A stretch of DNA of 46,928 nucleotides, taken from JAAYJM01 sp964498585 (GTDB taxonomy: Bacteria > Bacteroidota > Ignavibacteria > Kapaibacteriales > UBA2268). A model generated the notes under the pieces. It was not told the DNA's origin. It saw only the letters and a program-made list of their open reading frames with translations, and did not search any database. The stretch covers positions 1 to 46,928 of the forward strand of contig CAZCHH010000026.1 in assembly GCA_964498585.1 (NCBI GenBank). The letters run 5' to 3'. Shown piece after piece: positions 1 to 8,911 of the stretch. The number at the start of each line of letters is the position of its first letter. Within the stretch, counting starts at the first letter, position 1. The translations under genes and the position numbers were made by a program.

Positions 1-63
1 ACTAATGACTAATGACTTATAAAAACTTTTTTTTAGATGGATTCTGACATCCGTCAGAATGAC
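1..63. repeat. Partial MITE-like element (family C), cut by window edge
   Basis: The right-hand part of the element seen in full at 25109-25246 and 32093-32236. The same 'ATAAAAACTTTTTT' interior leads into a terminal arm, AGATGGATTCTGACATCC followed by GTCAGAATGAC. The arm itself can fold, because TTCTGAC and GTCAGAA are complementary. The left end lies outside the window. Confidence 0.75.
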
Positions 64-73
64 ACTTTTACTT

Positions 74-126
74 ATGTCATCTCCATTTAAATAAAGGTCT
101 TCCTTTATCGTGGGGTTCAGAATGAC
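74..126. repeat. Short dispersed repeat, family B
   Basis: Begins ATGTCATCTCCATTTAAATA and ends TTCAGAATGAC. The centre, ATAAAGG-TCTT-CCTTTAT, forms a small hairpin. Related copies lie at 2860-2910, 8362-8414 (inverted), 8650-8703, 24172-24223, 25048-25100 (inverted), 32248-32303, 32482-32537 and about 35250-35300 (inverted). Confidence 0.75.
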
Positions 127-229
127 AGGGAAATTAAAATAAATAATTAAAACGAAAAAAATAATCATACATCAGAATAAATAGAAATAGTGAAATATAA
201 GTAAAATTTAATAGCTTAAGGAGGAAAAA

Positions 230-892
230 ATGGCTTCGTACCCAACTGCAGTAACAATTGATATTGCTGATTATTTATTTGAGAATTTTTCCTGTGAAGA
301 TGAATTCCTTTCAAAATTGAGAAAAGAAGCAAATCAGGAAGACATACCAAATATTTCCATTTCGCAGGAGCAGGGACGCTTTCTTCAATTCATTTTAAAA
401 TTGATGAATGCAAAATATGTCTTAGAAATTGGTGGTCTTGCAGGATATTCTGGCATTACTATGGCTCGTGCCTTAGTTCCAGATGGAAAATTGATTTCAC
501 TCGAATTAAATCCACATCATTTTGAATTTTTCTCAAAGAAAATTAAGCAGGCAAATTTAGAGAATGTTATTGAACTTCACAATACGAAAGCTATTGATTT
601 CCTTCGTGATTTTAAGCCGGATTTTCAGTTTGATTTCGTTTTTTTAGATGCAGACAAAGTTTCATATATGGAATATCTTCAGTTAGTGTTACCATTAATT
701 CGCGTTGGTGGAATAATTGCTGCTGATAATGCTTTTGCCTTTGGTGATATTGTTGCAAGAGGCAGAGTCGAAGAACCTCATAACGTAGAAGCAATAAAAA
801 AATTCAACATAGCGATTGCAAACAATCCTCAACTATTTTCTACGATTGTTCCAGTTGGAGACGGCTTGATTATGGGTTACAAAATTAGCTAA
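230..892 (+). CDS. SAM-dependent O-methyltransferase (Methyltransf_3 / CCoAOMT-TrmR type)
   Basis: A cytoplasmic class I methyltransferase of 220 residues, the usual length for the family. The SAM-binding glycine motif EIGGLAGYSG is near residues 66-75. The downstream FLDADK (about 137-142) and AADNAF (about 164-169) are where this family places its divalent metal ligands (Asp, Asp, Asn). The start follows a strong AGGAGG site six bases upstream. The stop is nine bases before the next gene, so the gene heads a three-gene operon. Members methylate catechols, caffeoyl-CoA or tRNA uridines (TrmR); the substrate cannot be read from the sequence. The fold assignment is firm. Confidence 0.9.
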   Translation: MASYPTAVTIDIADYLFENFSCEDEFLSKLRKEANQEDIPNISISQEQGRFLQFILKLMNAKYVLEIGGLAGYSGITMARALVPDGKLISLELNPHHFEFFSKKIKQANLENVIELHNTKAIDFLRDFKPDFQFDFVFLDADKVSYMEYLQLVLPLIRVGGIIAADNAFAFGDIVARGRVEEPHNVEAIKKFNIAIANNPQLFSTIVPVGDGLIMGYKIS

Positions 893-901
893 AGGTGCTT
901 A

Positions 902-1414
902 ATGTCCAAAGAAACTTCAATAAAACTATTTGAAACCAAAAAGATACGCACTTTCTGGGATTCCGAAAAAGAAAAGTGGTATTTTTCTATTGTTGATGTT
1001 ATCGAAGTGTTAACTGAAAGTACTAATCCACCAGCATATTGGCGAAAATTAAAAGAGAGGCTAAAAGCTGAAGGAAATGAAACCGTGACAAATTGTCACG
1101 CTTTGAAAATGATAGCAGCCGATGGTAAAATGCGACTAACTGATGTTGCAGACACGGAGCAACTTTTAAGATTAATTCAATCAATCCCTTCACCAAAAGC
1201 AGAACCATTGAAAATGTGGCTTGCTATGGTAGGTTATGAAAGAATTGAAGAAACCGAAATATCCAAAGAAAATGACCCAAAAACATTTGAAGATAGCAGA
1301 GTAATTGCTAAACAAGGTGGAACTATTGCCGGTAATACACGAAAAGCTATTGAAGAAAAAACTCACAAAAAAATTGTTACTAAATCAAATGCAAAAAAAA
1401 TTTTAAATAAATAA
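902..1414 (+). CDS. BRO-N domain protein, shortened internally
   Basis: Residues 1-115 match the BRO family N-terminal (phage antirepressor / DinD-like) DNA-binding domain: 'FETKKIRTFWD' and 'YFSIVDVIEVLTESTNPPAY', then 'LRLIQSIPSPKAEPLK' and 'WLAMVGYERIEE'. Full-length relatives are usually 250-290 residues. They carry a helical middle and end in a tail like 'A..GG..AG.ARK..E..T...VVT'. Here residue 118 runs almost directly into that tail ('AKQGGTIAGNTRKAIEEKTH'), so about 90-100 residues of the middle appear deleted in frame. The gene has its own AAGGTG site and sits nine bases from both neighbours. Role unknown; it may be a phage-derived regulator that lost its central domain. Confidence 0.8.
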   Translation: MSKETSIKLFETKKIRTFWDSEKEKWYFSIVDVIEVLTESTNPPAYWRKLKERLKAEGNETVTNCHALKMIAADGKMRLTDVADTEQLLRLIQSIPSPKAEPLKMWLAMVGYERIEETEISKENDPKTFEDSRVIAKQGGTIAGNTRKAIEEKTHKKIVTKSNAKKILNK

Positions 1415-1423
1415 ATCTATGTT

Positions 1424-2854
1424 ATGGCAAAAACAACATTAAAAGTAATGAGCGTTGCTCTTTTGATTTTTTTGTTCTACAGTTGTGGTTCTTCGAGGCG
1501 GCATAGTGCCGATTTTGATTTGCAGCGTCAAATTGCTGATAAAGAAATTGATACCACAAAAACTGTGTATATCGTTGATACTAAACCAATTGATTCTGTT
1601 GATGTCAATAAATTGATTTATGATATTTTTAAAATAGAAATAGACGAATACCCGGAAAAGCTAAAAGTTTATGCACGTGTTTACGATTCACTTGGAAATT
1701 TCGTAACAAATATGGCACGTCCTTATTTGAAAGATACTACAAAAAATTACTGGACTTATTACCGCGAAGTTCTTGGCGAAAAAATCAAACGCGACGCTGC
1801 TATTGATACTTTCACCGTCCGAGAATACGGTGCTAACGATTCCATTCCCTATAATATCGTTTTAACAGTTGATTACAGTGGTTCTATGTCGCCTGTAATG
1901 AAAGCGATTTTTGAAGGAACTGAGCTTTTTGTGCGTCTTAAATCCAAATACGATAAAATTGCTTTAACTTCTTATAACCAAAAATACTCCGTTAAGGTGC
2001 CATTTGCAAAAGACACCACAGAAATAATTTCTCTTTACAGAATGAAGAGAGCAGAGGGAATTGGCTTGTTTTCTGCTATGTATGATGCGGTTTTCAATTC
2101 AATTGATTTATTCAGAGAAACGGAGCCGGAAATTCCCCGCGTTTTAGTGCTTTTTTCAGATGGTGATGACAATTATTCTAAAAAGGAAATCGGCGAAATT
2201 ATTGATAGTGCTAAGAGCCAGAACGTCCACATATTTACAGTTGCATTTGGTTATTCAAAAGATGCCTATCTTAAATCAATGGCTCAATATACGGGCGGAA
2301 AATTCTATCGCGCTCAGTCAAACGAAGAACTCGTTTCAATTTTTCGTGATATTTATATGAGTTTAAAATATTACTATTATATAACTTACAAACCACCTAA
2401 ATTCTGGGGACTTCACAACGTAATTGCTGCAATGAATCTGCCCGGCAGAGCAGACACTCTTTTTGCTTACGGCGAATACAACACTTCAGATTTGTTTGAT
2501 TGGGATAAAATTGGTAAGTCCTTTACCAGACCAATACTTTTTGATTTCGATAGTGCTATTGTTAAACCTGAGTCTTATCCTATTATCGAAGAAATTGTTG
2601 ATGCAATGCTTAGCAAACCGTCTTTAAAATTAGAAATACAAGGCCATACTGATAATGTAGGTCAAATTGATTACAACTTAGATTTATCCGATAGACGTGC
2701 AAAAGCTGTAATGCAAAAAATAATAGAGGGTGGAGTAGAGGAAAGACGTTTACGGGCAAGAGGTTTTGGTATGTCGAAGCCGATTAAACCAAATGAAACA
2801 GAAGAAGGCAGAGCAGCAAACAGAAGAACAGAATTTGTGATTATTGCTAAGTAA
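1424..2854 (+). CDS. vWA-OmpA fusion lipoprotein
   Basis: A 476-residue envelope protein. The N-terminus is a lipoprotein signal with a relaxed lipobox (FYSC, Cys21). A von Willebrand A domain spans about 143-315 with the metal-ion-dependent adhesion motif D-Y-S-G-S at 150-154 and 'LFSDGDD' later. An OmpA-like peptidoglycan-binding domain spans about 370-476 ('ILFDFDSAIV', 'LEIQGHTDNVG', 'NRRTEFVI'). The expected topology is a lipid-anchored protein gripping peptidoglycan through OmpA while the vWA domain binds a partner protein. It is the last gene of the 230-2854 operon and a paralogue in architecture of 12187-13527. The binding partner is unknown. Confidence 0.88.
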   Translation: MAKTTLKVMSVALLIFLFYSCGSSRRHSADFDLQRQIADKEIDTTKTVYIVDTKPIDSVDVNKLIYDIFKIEIDEYPEKLKVYARVYDSLGNFVTNMARPYLKDTTKNYWTYYREVLGEKIKRDAAIDTFTVREYGANDSIPYNIVLTVDYSGSMSPVMKAIFEGTELFVRLKSKYDKIALTSYNQKYSVKVPFAKDTTEIISLYRMKRAEGIGLFSAMYDAVFNSIDLFRETEPEIPRVLVLFSDGDDNYSKKEIGEIIDSAKSQNVHIFTVAFGYSKDAYLKSMAQYTGGKFYRAQSNEELVSIFRDIYMSLKYYYYITYKPPKFWGLHNVIAAMNLPGRADTLFAYGEYNTSDLFDWDKIGKSFTRPILFDFDSAIVKPESYPIIEEIVDAMLSKPSLKLEIQGHTDNVGQIDYNLDLSDRRAKAVMQKIIEGGVEERRLRARGFGMSKPIKPNETEEGRAANRRTEFVIIAK

Positions 2855-2859
2855 AATAA

Positions 2860-2910
2860 TGTCATCTCTATTATAATAAAAGTCTTTCTTTATTAGAGAT
2901 TGCCAATGAA
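2860..2910. repeat. Degenerate family B repeat
   Basis: Reads ATGTCATCTCTATTATAATA, continues AAAGTCTTTCTTTATTAGAGA and ends TTGCCAATGA. It is a decayed copy of the element at 74-126 and lies directly behind the vWA-OmpA stop codon. Confidence 0.55.
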
Positions 2911-2943
2911 ATTAAAATCGGAATAATAAAAACAAATTAGTAT

Positions 2944-3053
2944 CTCACCTTACGTATTCCCCTCTCAAGAGGGGAATGATACTTGTGTTAAAAATAAAAA
3001 ATTGCATCAACTTAACTTGTTTAAAATCTTAAAATAGAATTGCGTAAGGTGAG
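2944..3053. repeat. 110-bp MITE-like element with CTCACCTTACG ends
   Basis: Exact 11-bp inverted ends, CTCACCTTACG (2944-2954) and CGTAAGGTGAG (3043-3053). Just inside the left end is a palindrome with arms ATTCCCCTCT and AGAGGGGAAT (2957-2978). A similar CCCCTCT/AGAGGGG palindrome occurs at about 34852-34870. No coding capacity. Confidence 0.6.
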
Positions 3054-3123
3054 TTAGTATAAATTTATTGTGAAAAATAATATAACGAAACTAATATAGT
3101 ACTATTATTATAAAATATTAATA

Positions 3124-3158
3124 AAAAAGCCCGATTTTTGAGTCGGGCTTTTTAAAAA
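3124..3158. terminator. Bidirectional rho-independent terminator
   Basis: Stem AAAAAGCCCGA (3124-3134) pairs with TCGGGCTTTTT (3143-3153) across an 8-nt loop. A-runs and T-runs on the two sides make it work in both directions. It lies nine bases beyond the stop of the minus-strand LysM gene and can also end the 230-2854 operon. Confidence 0.9.
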
Positions 3159-3164
3159 AATAAC

Positions 3165-5555
3165 TTATTGCAATCTAATCTTTTGTCCTATTCTTAGTCT
3201 GTTTTCGTTTAACTTTTTATTTTTATTTTTAATAGAATTAATGCTTACACCAAATTTGTTAGCAATAGAAGAAAGTGTATCTCCTTTTCTGATAGTATAA
3301 TATTTAGGAAGATTTTTTACATTTTTAGATGATGATGCAACGCTTCCTTTGGATTTATTATCAGTGTAAATTTTTAAGCGGGAACCGGAATAAATTTTAT
3401 TTCCATCAATATTATCAGAATTCCAATTTTTGATTTGCTCTTCAGTAACTTCATATCTTGCAGCTATTGTACCGAGCGATTCACCTCTTTTTACTTTATG
3501 TACTATTAAATTGGAATTGCTTGAACTTGCTTTCTTTTCTTTATAAGGTTCAGAAGTACTAACCTGAATTTTTAATTTTTGACCTCTTTTAAGTTTATTA
3601 CTTTTTATTTTATTTAGTTTTCTAATATCATCAATAGAAACGTTATAGTCATCGGCAATTTTAGCTAAAGTTTCACCACTTTTAACTTTGTGAGAAATAG
3701 TTTTTGTAGTATTTATTTTTTTTATTGGAATTTGGTTTTCAGAATTTTTAGCGATATTTTTTGGTTTAACATTAGGAACATTAAGGCGAACACCTTCAAC
3801 TATATGTTCAGTTTCAGGAGCAATGTCGTTTAATAGTTTTAGTTCATCGACAGTGATTCCATAGCTATTTGCAATAGAGGAGAGTGTTTCCCCTTTTTGC
3901 ACTGAATATGTTTTGTACTCCTCTTTTTTTTCATTACTAACATTTTGCTGCAAAGGAGCATTGTTATTTTTAGCAATAGAATTTTCTTCTGCGGAAGGTT
4001 GTTTTTCTAAAGGTATTTGTAATTTAGTTCCAGTTTTGATTTTAGATCTAGAGCTAATACCATTAGCAGCAGCTAAATCATTAGTAGTAATGCCATATTT
4101 ATTAGCAATAGATTTTAAAGATTCTCTTTTCTGAACGATATGAGTAATCCAGGGTTTCTTTTCTTCGTCAGTTAGTTTGGAGAAATTAGCTGTGAATTCA
4201 TTTAAACGTCCTTGAGGAAGACGTATAGTGTATTCAGTTATGTCTGGTGGAGTAGTCATCTTAAGCAATTCTGTGTTAAGCTGTTGAAATTCTTGAACAG
4301 TAATACCGGCAGAATTGGCAAGTGCTTCAATACTTACAGGTTCATTTAAAGTAAATGTATCATATTTAAACTCTTTTTGGAATTCCAACTCGCTTAATTT
4401 AATGCCATAAGTAGAAGGAGAAGAAGCAATTTTTGCAGTAGCTATGTAAAGAGGAACATAGTTTCTTGTTTCACGTGGTAGGTTTTTATATAAATCCCAG
4501 AAAGTTGGCTTTTCTATTTTAGTTTTATTTTTTGCTCTTTGAACGCATCCTGCCCCACAATTATAAGCAGCAAAAGCAATATACCAGTCACCGAACATAT
4601 AATATAGGTCGCGAAGGTGTTTCATAGCAGCGGTCGTAGCTTTAATCGGGTCTCTTCTTTCATCAATCCAAGGTGAGCTATTTGCATTAAGTCCATACAT
4701 TTCGCCTGTTGATCGCATAAACTGCCACATACCAACAGCTTGGGCGCGGGAAACAATTGTCGGATTTAATCCGCTTTCAATCATTGCTAAGTAAACTATT
4801 TCTTCAGGAACATTCTCCTGATTAGCGATTCTTTTTATCATTGGGAACCAACGTGGAGTCCTTTCCAACCACTTCTTGAAAAATTTCTGGCCTCTTTCGC
4901 TTGTTAAAAATTCAATATTTTTTTGAACATATTCATTATCATCTAATGGTATATCAATATTTTTAGGGAAAAATGTAGAGTTTTGTTTCAATTTTTTTGC
5001 AGCAGAAGAATCAATAGCTTGTTTGTTTTCTTTTGCTACTTCAATAGTTTGAATAGTAGTTTTTTTAGGGTTCTGTAAATTTTCATAAATTTGAGTAATT
5101 TTATCTAAAATAATGAATTGAGGTGAATCAATATCTAAGTCTTCAATATTTTGAATTAAGTTTTCGAAATCATATCGAATCGATTTGGCTAAATAATAAA
5201 ACTCTTTATATTTGTTGATTTGGGGAACAGAAGCGAGCTTATTTAAAATCTGAATAGCAGCGTCGAAATAAAGACGGGCATTAATAGTGTCTTTAAGAGA
5301 AATATTTTTTAGTGCTTTATTATAATAATCTTTTATAGTTCGTATTTCCTTATTAATTGCTTCTTCATCCATTTCGATGTAGTTCAAATCATCAAGTTCG
5401 AAGTAATCGTCAGCAAATTTTTTGTTTGTCAGACTATTAGATGCTTGAGATTTTGTTTGTGAGTAAACATTGGTTTCAGAAAAAATAATTAATATAGAAA
5501 CAACTAACCACTGAAAAATAATTCTGTTAATCTTACTTAAATTTTTTTTATGCAT
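3165..5555 (-). CDS. MltD-like lytic transglycosylase with five LysM domains
   Basis: A periplasmic or outer-membrane-associated murein hydrolase of 796 residues. It has a signal sequence (about 9-33) ending in 'VYSQ', a helical linker region, and an SLT family 1 catalytic domain at about 240-375 with Glu260 in 'AMIESGLNP', plus 'GMWQFM' and 'AFAAYNCGAG'. A MltD-like connector follows (about 400-450). Five LysM domains lie at about 471-515, 549-594, 621-665, 684-730 and 751-796. MltD usually has one to three LysM domains, so this is long. An upstream in-frame ATG at 5615 exists, but AAAAGGGGAG directly before 5555 decides the start. Function: cleaves the MurNAc-GlcNAc bond to form 1,6-anhydro ends. 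Confidence 0.93.
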   Translation of the reverse strand: MHKKNLSKINRIIFQWLVVSILIIFSETNVYSQTKSQASNSLTNKKFADDYFELDDLNYIEMDEEAINKEIRTIKDYYNKALKNISLKDTINARLYFDAAIQILNKLASVPQINKYKEFYYLAKSIRYDFENLIQNIEDLDIDSPQFIILDKITQIYENLQNPKKTTIQTIEVAKENKQAIDSSAAKKLKQNSTFFPKNIDIPLDDNEYVQKNIEFLTSERGQKFFKKWLERTPRWFPMIKRIANQENVPEEIVYLAMIESGLNPTIVSRAQAVGMWQFMRSTGEMYGLNANSSPWIDERRDPIKATTAAMKHLRDLYYMFGDWYIAFAAYNCGAGCVQRAKNKTKIEKPTFWDLYKNLPRETRNYVPLYIATAKIASSPSTYGIKLSELEFQKEFKYDTFTLNEPVSIEALANSAGITVQEFQQLNTELLKMTTPPDITEYTIRLPQGRLNEFTANFSKLTDEEKKPWITHIVQKRESLKSIANKYGITTNDLAAANGISSRSKIKTGTKLQIPLEKQPSAEENSIAKNNNAPLQQNVSNEKKEEYKTYSVQKGETLSSIANSYGITVDELKLLNDIAPETEHIVEGVRLNVPNVKPKNIAKNSENQIPIKKINTTKTISHKVKSGETLAKIADDYNVSIDDIRKLNKIKSNKLKRGQKLKIQVSTSEPYKEKKASSSNSNLIVHKVKRGESLGTIAARYEVTEEQIKNWNSDNIDGNKIYSGSRLKIYTDNKSKGSVASSSKNVKNLPKYYTIRKGDTLSSIANKFGVSINSIKNKNKKLNENRLRIGQKIRLQ

Positions 5556-5880
5556 TTTTCTCCCCTTTTGTTTTGCAATTAATATAAAAATAAACAATGA
5601 TTTAATTAAATTCAAATAATTTTTAATTAATTTTTTTTCATTAATAGTTAATGAAATTATAATGAATGTTATAATAGTATGAAATATAATAAGATACGTT
5701 AGTTAATATGAAAATGAAATTAGTATGAAAAAAAAAAAAAATTAAAAAATCATTTTTTATTTGTAATTCTGCTATTTTTAAAATAAATTGTAACACAAAT
5801 AAGTATTAAAAATAAATTTTTGAAAAATTTGCTTATAAATTTCATATATTTAATTAAAAAAATAATAAAGGAATAATATT
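5556..5880. other. Divergent promoter region, nothing else recognised
   Basis: About 325 bases, extremely AT-rich, with a run of 13 A residues near 5728-5740. It lies between the minus-strand transglycosylase and the plus-strand GldM-like gene, so it must hold both promoters. I see no clear -33/-7 pair and no hairpin. Confidence 0.5.
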
Positions 5881-8202
5881 ATGTCAAAAGGTGGAGGAGG
5901 CGCAGGTAAAGTTTACTTCGTTCTTTATCTCGCAGTAGTTCTTGAATTGTTAATTATCATTGTTGAACGCGACGAAGCAGAAGAAGGACTCTTGCAAAAG
6001 CAAAAAGAGACTATGCAGATAGTTGAGAGTATCCTTTCTCAATTGCAGTCCGGCGCAGGTACTGAGGGTATTAATACTCGTCCTCAAGATGAAATTACTA
6101 TTCCACCCCCAGGAATTGATATGAAGACAGTAATTGGTTCAGAAATTAAACCTTTTAGAAAATATATAGTTGAAGTTGGTGTTACCGACGTTTCTGCTGA
6201 TTTGAAGCGAAAAGAAGAAGCAGGCGAGAACCCAAATGACTATGTAAAAAGATTGAAAAAACTTGTTGAATTAAGCAACGTTGAAGAGTTGGAGTATCAG
6301 GTTTATTACCATCCTAGCGAAGACCCTGCAAATCCACCGGAATTTCTTAGTGAATCAGATATGCGCAAAGTTGACATTAAGAAGTTAAATCCAGATGATG
6401 CCATTGATGATGTTACCGGTTGGAAATTCAAATCTTCCCGTTTACTCAAATTCGATTTGGAAAAAACTTACAACAGAATAATTGACCCAAATATTCTTAG
6501 TTCACTTACATTAGAAGCTATTGTACCTCAATATCCAAGTGAACTAATGGTTACTAAGGGGTCTTCTTTTGTTCCTAAAAACCTTCCTGAAGATAGTGTT
6601 TTCTTTTACTCCGATGAAAAAACTCGTGAGAAAGCAAAGTCTGAATTAGAGGGATTAAAGAAAAGAAGTTTTGTTGTAAATTTTGAACCACCTTCTGTTA
6701 AAGGTTGGTATAAATTAAGATTTTCTTCTAGAACTAATAGAATTCTCGGTATTCGTGCTGACCAAAACTACTCTGAACTTAAAGATGATGCTACCGTTAA
6801 TATCGGTACTGTTCAGCTTACAGTTAGAGATTTAAGAAGAGTTTTAAAAGAATTACAGGGTCGATTTACTGGCGCAATTCAACTTCCTGATGCTGAAATT
6901 ATCTTTAAGGAAAATAACGTAGAACGTTTTGATACTGAGTTAAAAACTGCTATAGAGCAAGCTTCGAAACAAGAAGATGCTGTTGAGATGACCAGTAAGA
7001 TTCGTCTATATAGCTATATTGTAAAATTATTGGCTCCAGGCCTTTCGAGTGACTTCTCTCAGAACAAAGGAGCTATTGAGTTTAACATCCGTGTCATTAC
7101 TCCAACTCCTCAAAGGGCAGAGCCCACTATTACTATGCCTGCCGGCGATTTAGCAAGTTTCGACGCTGCTAATCCAATTTTTGAATTTTCTATTAGTCCA
7201 TATCAGGGAACTTCAAATACGGTTACAGGTTTAATTAAAAATGCAAGTGGTTCTGTTGTTGCAACTGTTATACCACAACCAAGAGACTTAATTGCTGGTT
7301 CAGGATTTGTTTTGCCCGCTATTGGTGAAAGAAGAGATTATATCGGTAAAATTGACAAACAATTATCAGAAGGATTATATACAATCGAACTAACGCATCG
7401 TATTGGTGCAACCCAAGGTAAAACTGAAACAAAAGTATTGACTATATTTAAAACCGGATTGGAAGAAACTAACAGAAATATTATTGATGGTTTCTTTAAA
7501 AATTACTCTTATTATGGTAATTATCTAATTATGAATCCAATTCCAACATCTGGTAATAAAATCAAAGCTGACCAGTTTAGGATTGAGTTCTTAACCGATA
7601 AAGACAATCAAAGACCTCCTGTCAGAGGGCTTAACATAACGAGAGATAACAATTTCTACTTTGATGCTAATGCAAACAGGGCAACTTTAAGAATTTACTG
7701 GCAGAATCCATATTCTGACGAGCAGATTGATTTATATAAGAACTCAGTTGATATCAGACAAAAAGCTCCTACAATTAACACTTTAAATATGCAGGAAGTA
7801 CCGCCATCCGGAACCGAAAAGCGTATTAGATTAAGAGTTAGAAATATTACAGTGCTTAAACCAGAAACTGGTGGTCAGGGCGAAGCGCAAGTCAGAGTAT
7901 TTGTTGATAAAAACGCAAGATGCGCTGTTGAGGGCTATTCTGCCGGAGAGCCACAATTAATTCAAGATGGTGATACTTGGACCATAGAATTAGAATTAAA
8001 CGGTACTCTTCCCAAAGATGAAACAAAAGTCAAAGGTACTGTTACTTTCAATATAAATGCCCAAGCTACTAATCCTATTAACGGCAAGGTTTCTAACGTT
8101 GAACCTAAATCAATTAATCTAAGAGTCAATTTTGAACCGGAAAAAGAAAGTACTCCGGGTAGAGGCGGAAGACAACAACAGCAACCAACTAGAAGAAGAT
8201 AA
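5881..8202 (+). CDS. Single-pass membrane protein with large periplasmic region; GldM/PorM-like architecture
   Basis: 773 residues. A Gly-rich N-terminus is followed by one hydrophobic helix (about 11-28, 'VYFVLYLAVV') that contains a buried glutamate, Glu22. Next comes a short charged helical stretch (29-60), then a long periplasmic part that looks mixed alpha/beta to about 380 and built of beta-sandwich (Ig-like) modules from about 400 to 755. The tail (760-773) is rich in Gly, Gln and Arg. The T9SS/gliding motor subunit GldM/PorM has the same plan (one N-terminal helix plus stacked periplasmic domains) but is about 515 residues, and I see no convincing sequence match. No gldL partner is adjacent. 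The start has an AAAGGAAT site. The family is therefore unassigned. Confidence 0.8.
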   Translation: MSKGGGGAGKVYFVLYLAVVLELLIIIVERDEAEEGLLQKQKETMQIVESILSQLQSGAGTEGINTRPQDEITIPPPGIDMKTVIGSEIKPFRKYIVEVGVTDVSADLKRKEEAGENPNDYVKRLKKLVELSNVEELEYQVYYHPSEDPANPPEFLSESDMRKVDIKKLNPDDAIDDVTGWKFKSSRLLKFDLEKTYNRIIDPNILSSLTLEAIVPQYPSELMVTKGSSFVPKNLPEDSVFFYSDEKTREKAKSELEGLKKRSFVVNFEPPSVKGWYKLRFSSRTNRILGIRADQNYSELKDDATVNIGTVQLTVRDLRRVLKELQGRFTGAIQLPDAEIIFKENNVERFDTELKTAIEQASKQEDAVEMTSKIRLYSYIVKLLAPGLSSDFSQNKGAIEFNIRVITPTPQRAEPTITMPAGDLASFDAANPIFEFSISPYQGTSNTVTGLIKNASGSVVATVIPQPRDLIAGSGFVLPAIGERRDYIGKIDKQLSEGLYTIELTHRIGATQGKTETKVLTIFKTGLEETNRNIIDGFFKNYSYYGNYLIMNPIPTSGNKIKADQFRIEFLTDKDNQRPPVRGLNITRDNNFYFDANANRATLRIYWQNPYSDEQIDLYKNSVDIRQKAPTINTLNMQEVPPSGTEKRIRLRVRNITVLKPETGGQGEAQVRVFVDKNARCAVEGYSAGEPQLIQDGDTWTIELELNGTLPKDETKVKGTVTFNINAQATNPINGKVSNVEPKSINLRVNFEPEKESTPGRGGRQQQQPTRRR

Positions 8203-8211
8203 TTTTTAAAA

Positions 8212-8256
8212 ATCAACAAGGGGTAGCAACTCCTTGTTGATAGATATATAAATTTT
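8212..8256 (+). terminator. Probable terminator of the GldM-like gene
   Basis: Stem ATCAACAAGG (8212-8221) pairs perfectly with CCTTGTTGAT (8232-8241), with a 10-nt loop. A TTTTTT run follows about twelve bases later, so termination is likely but the T-run is displaced. Confidence 0.6.
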
Positions 8257-8361
8257 TTCTACTAAGCAGTATTGAGCTGCTTATGAAAAGTGTGAAAAAC
8301 GTGTAATTCAAAAAAATCAGATAAAGTAATAACAAATTTAAATGGTGAAGAATAAGCAATT

Positions 8362-8703
8362 GTCATTCTGAACCTCCAGATAAAGCAAATACTTTATTAT
8401 AGTGGAGATGACATAACTAAATGTGTCATTCTTGCATACGCCAGAATTTCAAGAAAAGATGTCATTGGTAAGCGCAGCGAAGAATCTCAAGAGTCATTAC
8501 TACCACAAAGTTTGAGATTCTTCGCTACGCTCAGAAAGACATACAAACGTAAAAATGTCATTGGCAACGAAGTGAAGAATCCAGAAAATTGTTTTTGGAA
8601 CCACTATTCTCTGGATTCTTCGCTACGCTCAGAATGACTATGTAAAATTATGTCATCTTCATAAAAAAAAGATTTTCCTTTGTCAGGGAGTTCAGTATGA
8701 CAT
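8362..8703. repeat. Cluster of five dispersed repeats (families B, C, A, A, B)
   Basis: This block fills most of the 709-base gap between two envelope genes. In order: inverted family B (8362-8414), a partial family C arm (8425-8455), family A (8461-8540), family A (8557-8638) and family B (8650-8703). Family A copies have arms such as GATTCTTCGCTACGCTCAG. The rest of the gap (8704-8911) is AT-rich leader for the next gene. Confidence 0.75.
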
Positions 8704-8911
8704 ATTTATACTGTTGCTTCAAACAAATAATATGATATTGTTAAAGAAAATGAAAATATTTCATAATAATTTCATTTTAAATTAATAAATTTGTTTTTGG
8801 CATAAAGATTGAGGATAATAAAAAGAAATATAGAATATTAATTAATAAATAATATTTTATTCTATTGAATAGAAAATAACTAATAAAGAATAAATAATAG
8901 GTGATTATCTA

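Noticed and set aside
5881..8202. Direct naming of this gene as gldM/porM
   Set aside because: Only the architecture agrees; length is about 50% greater, no sequence block could be matched by eye, and gldL/gldN are absent.
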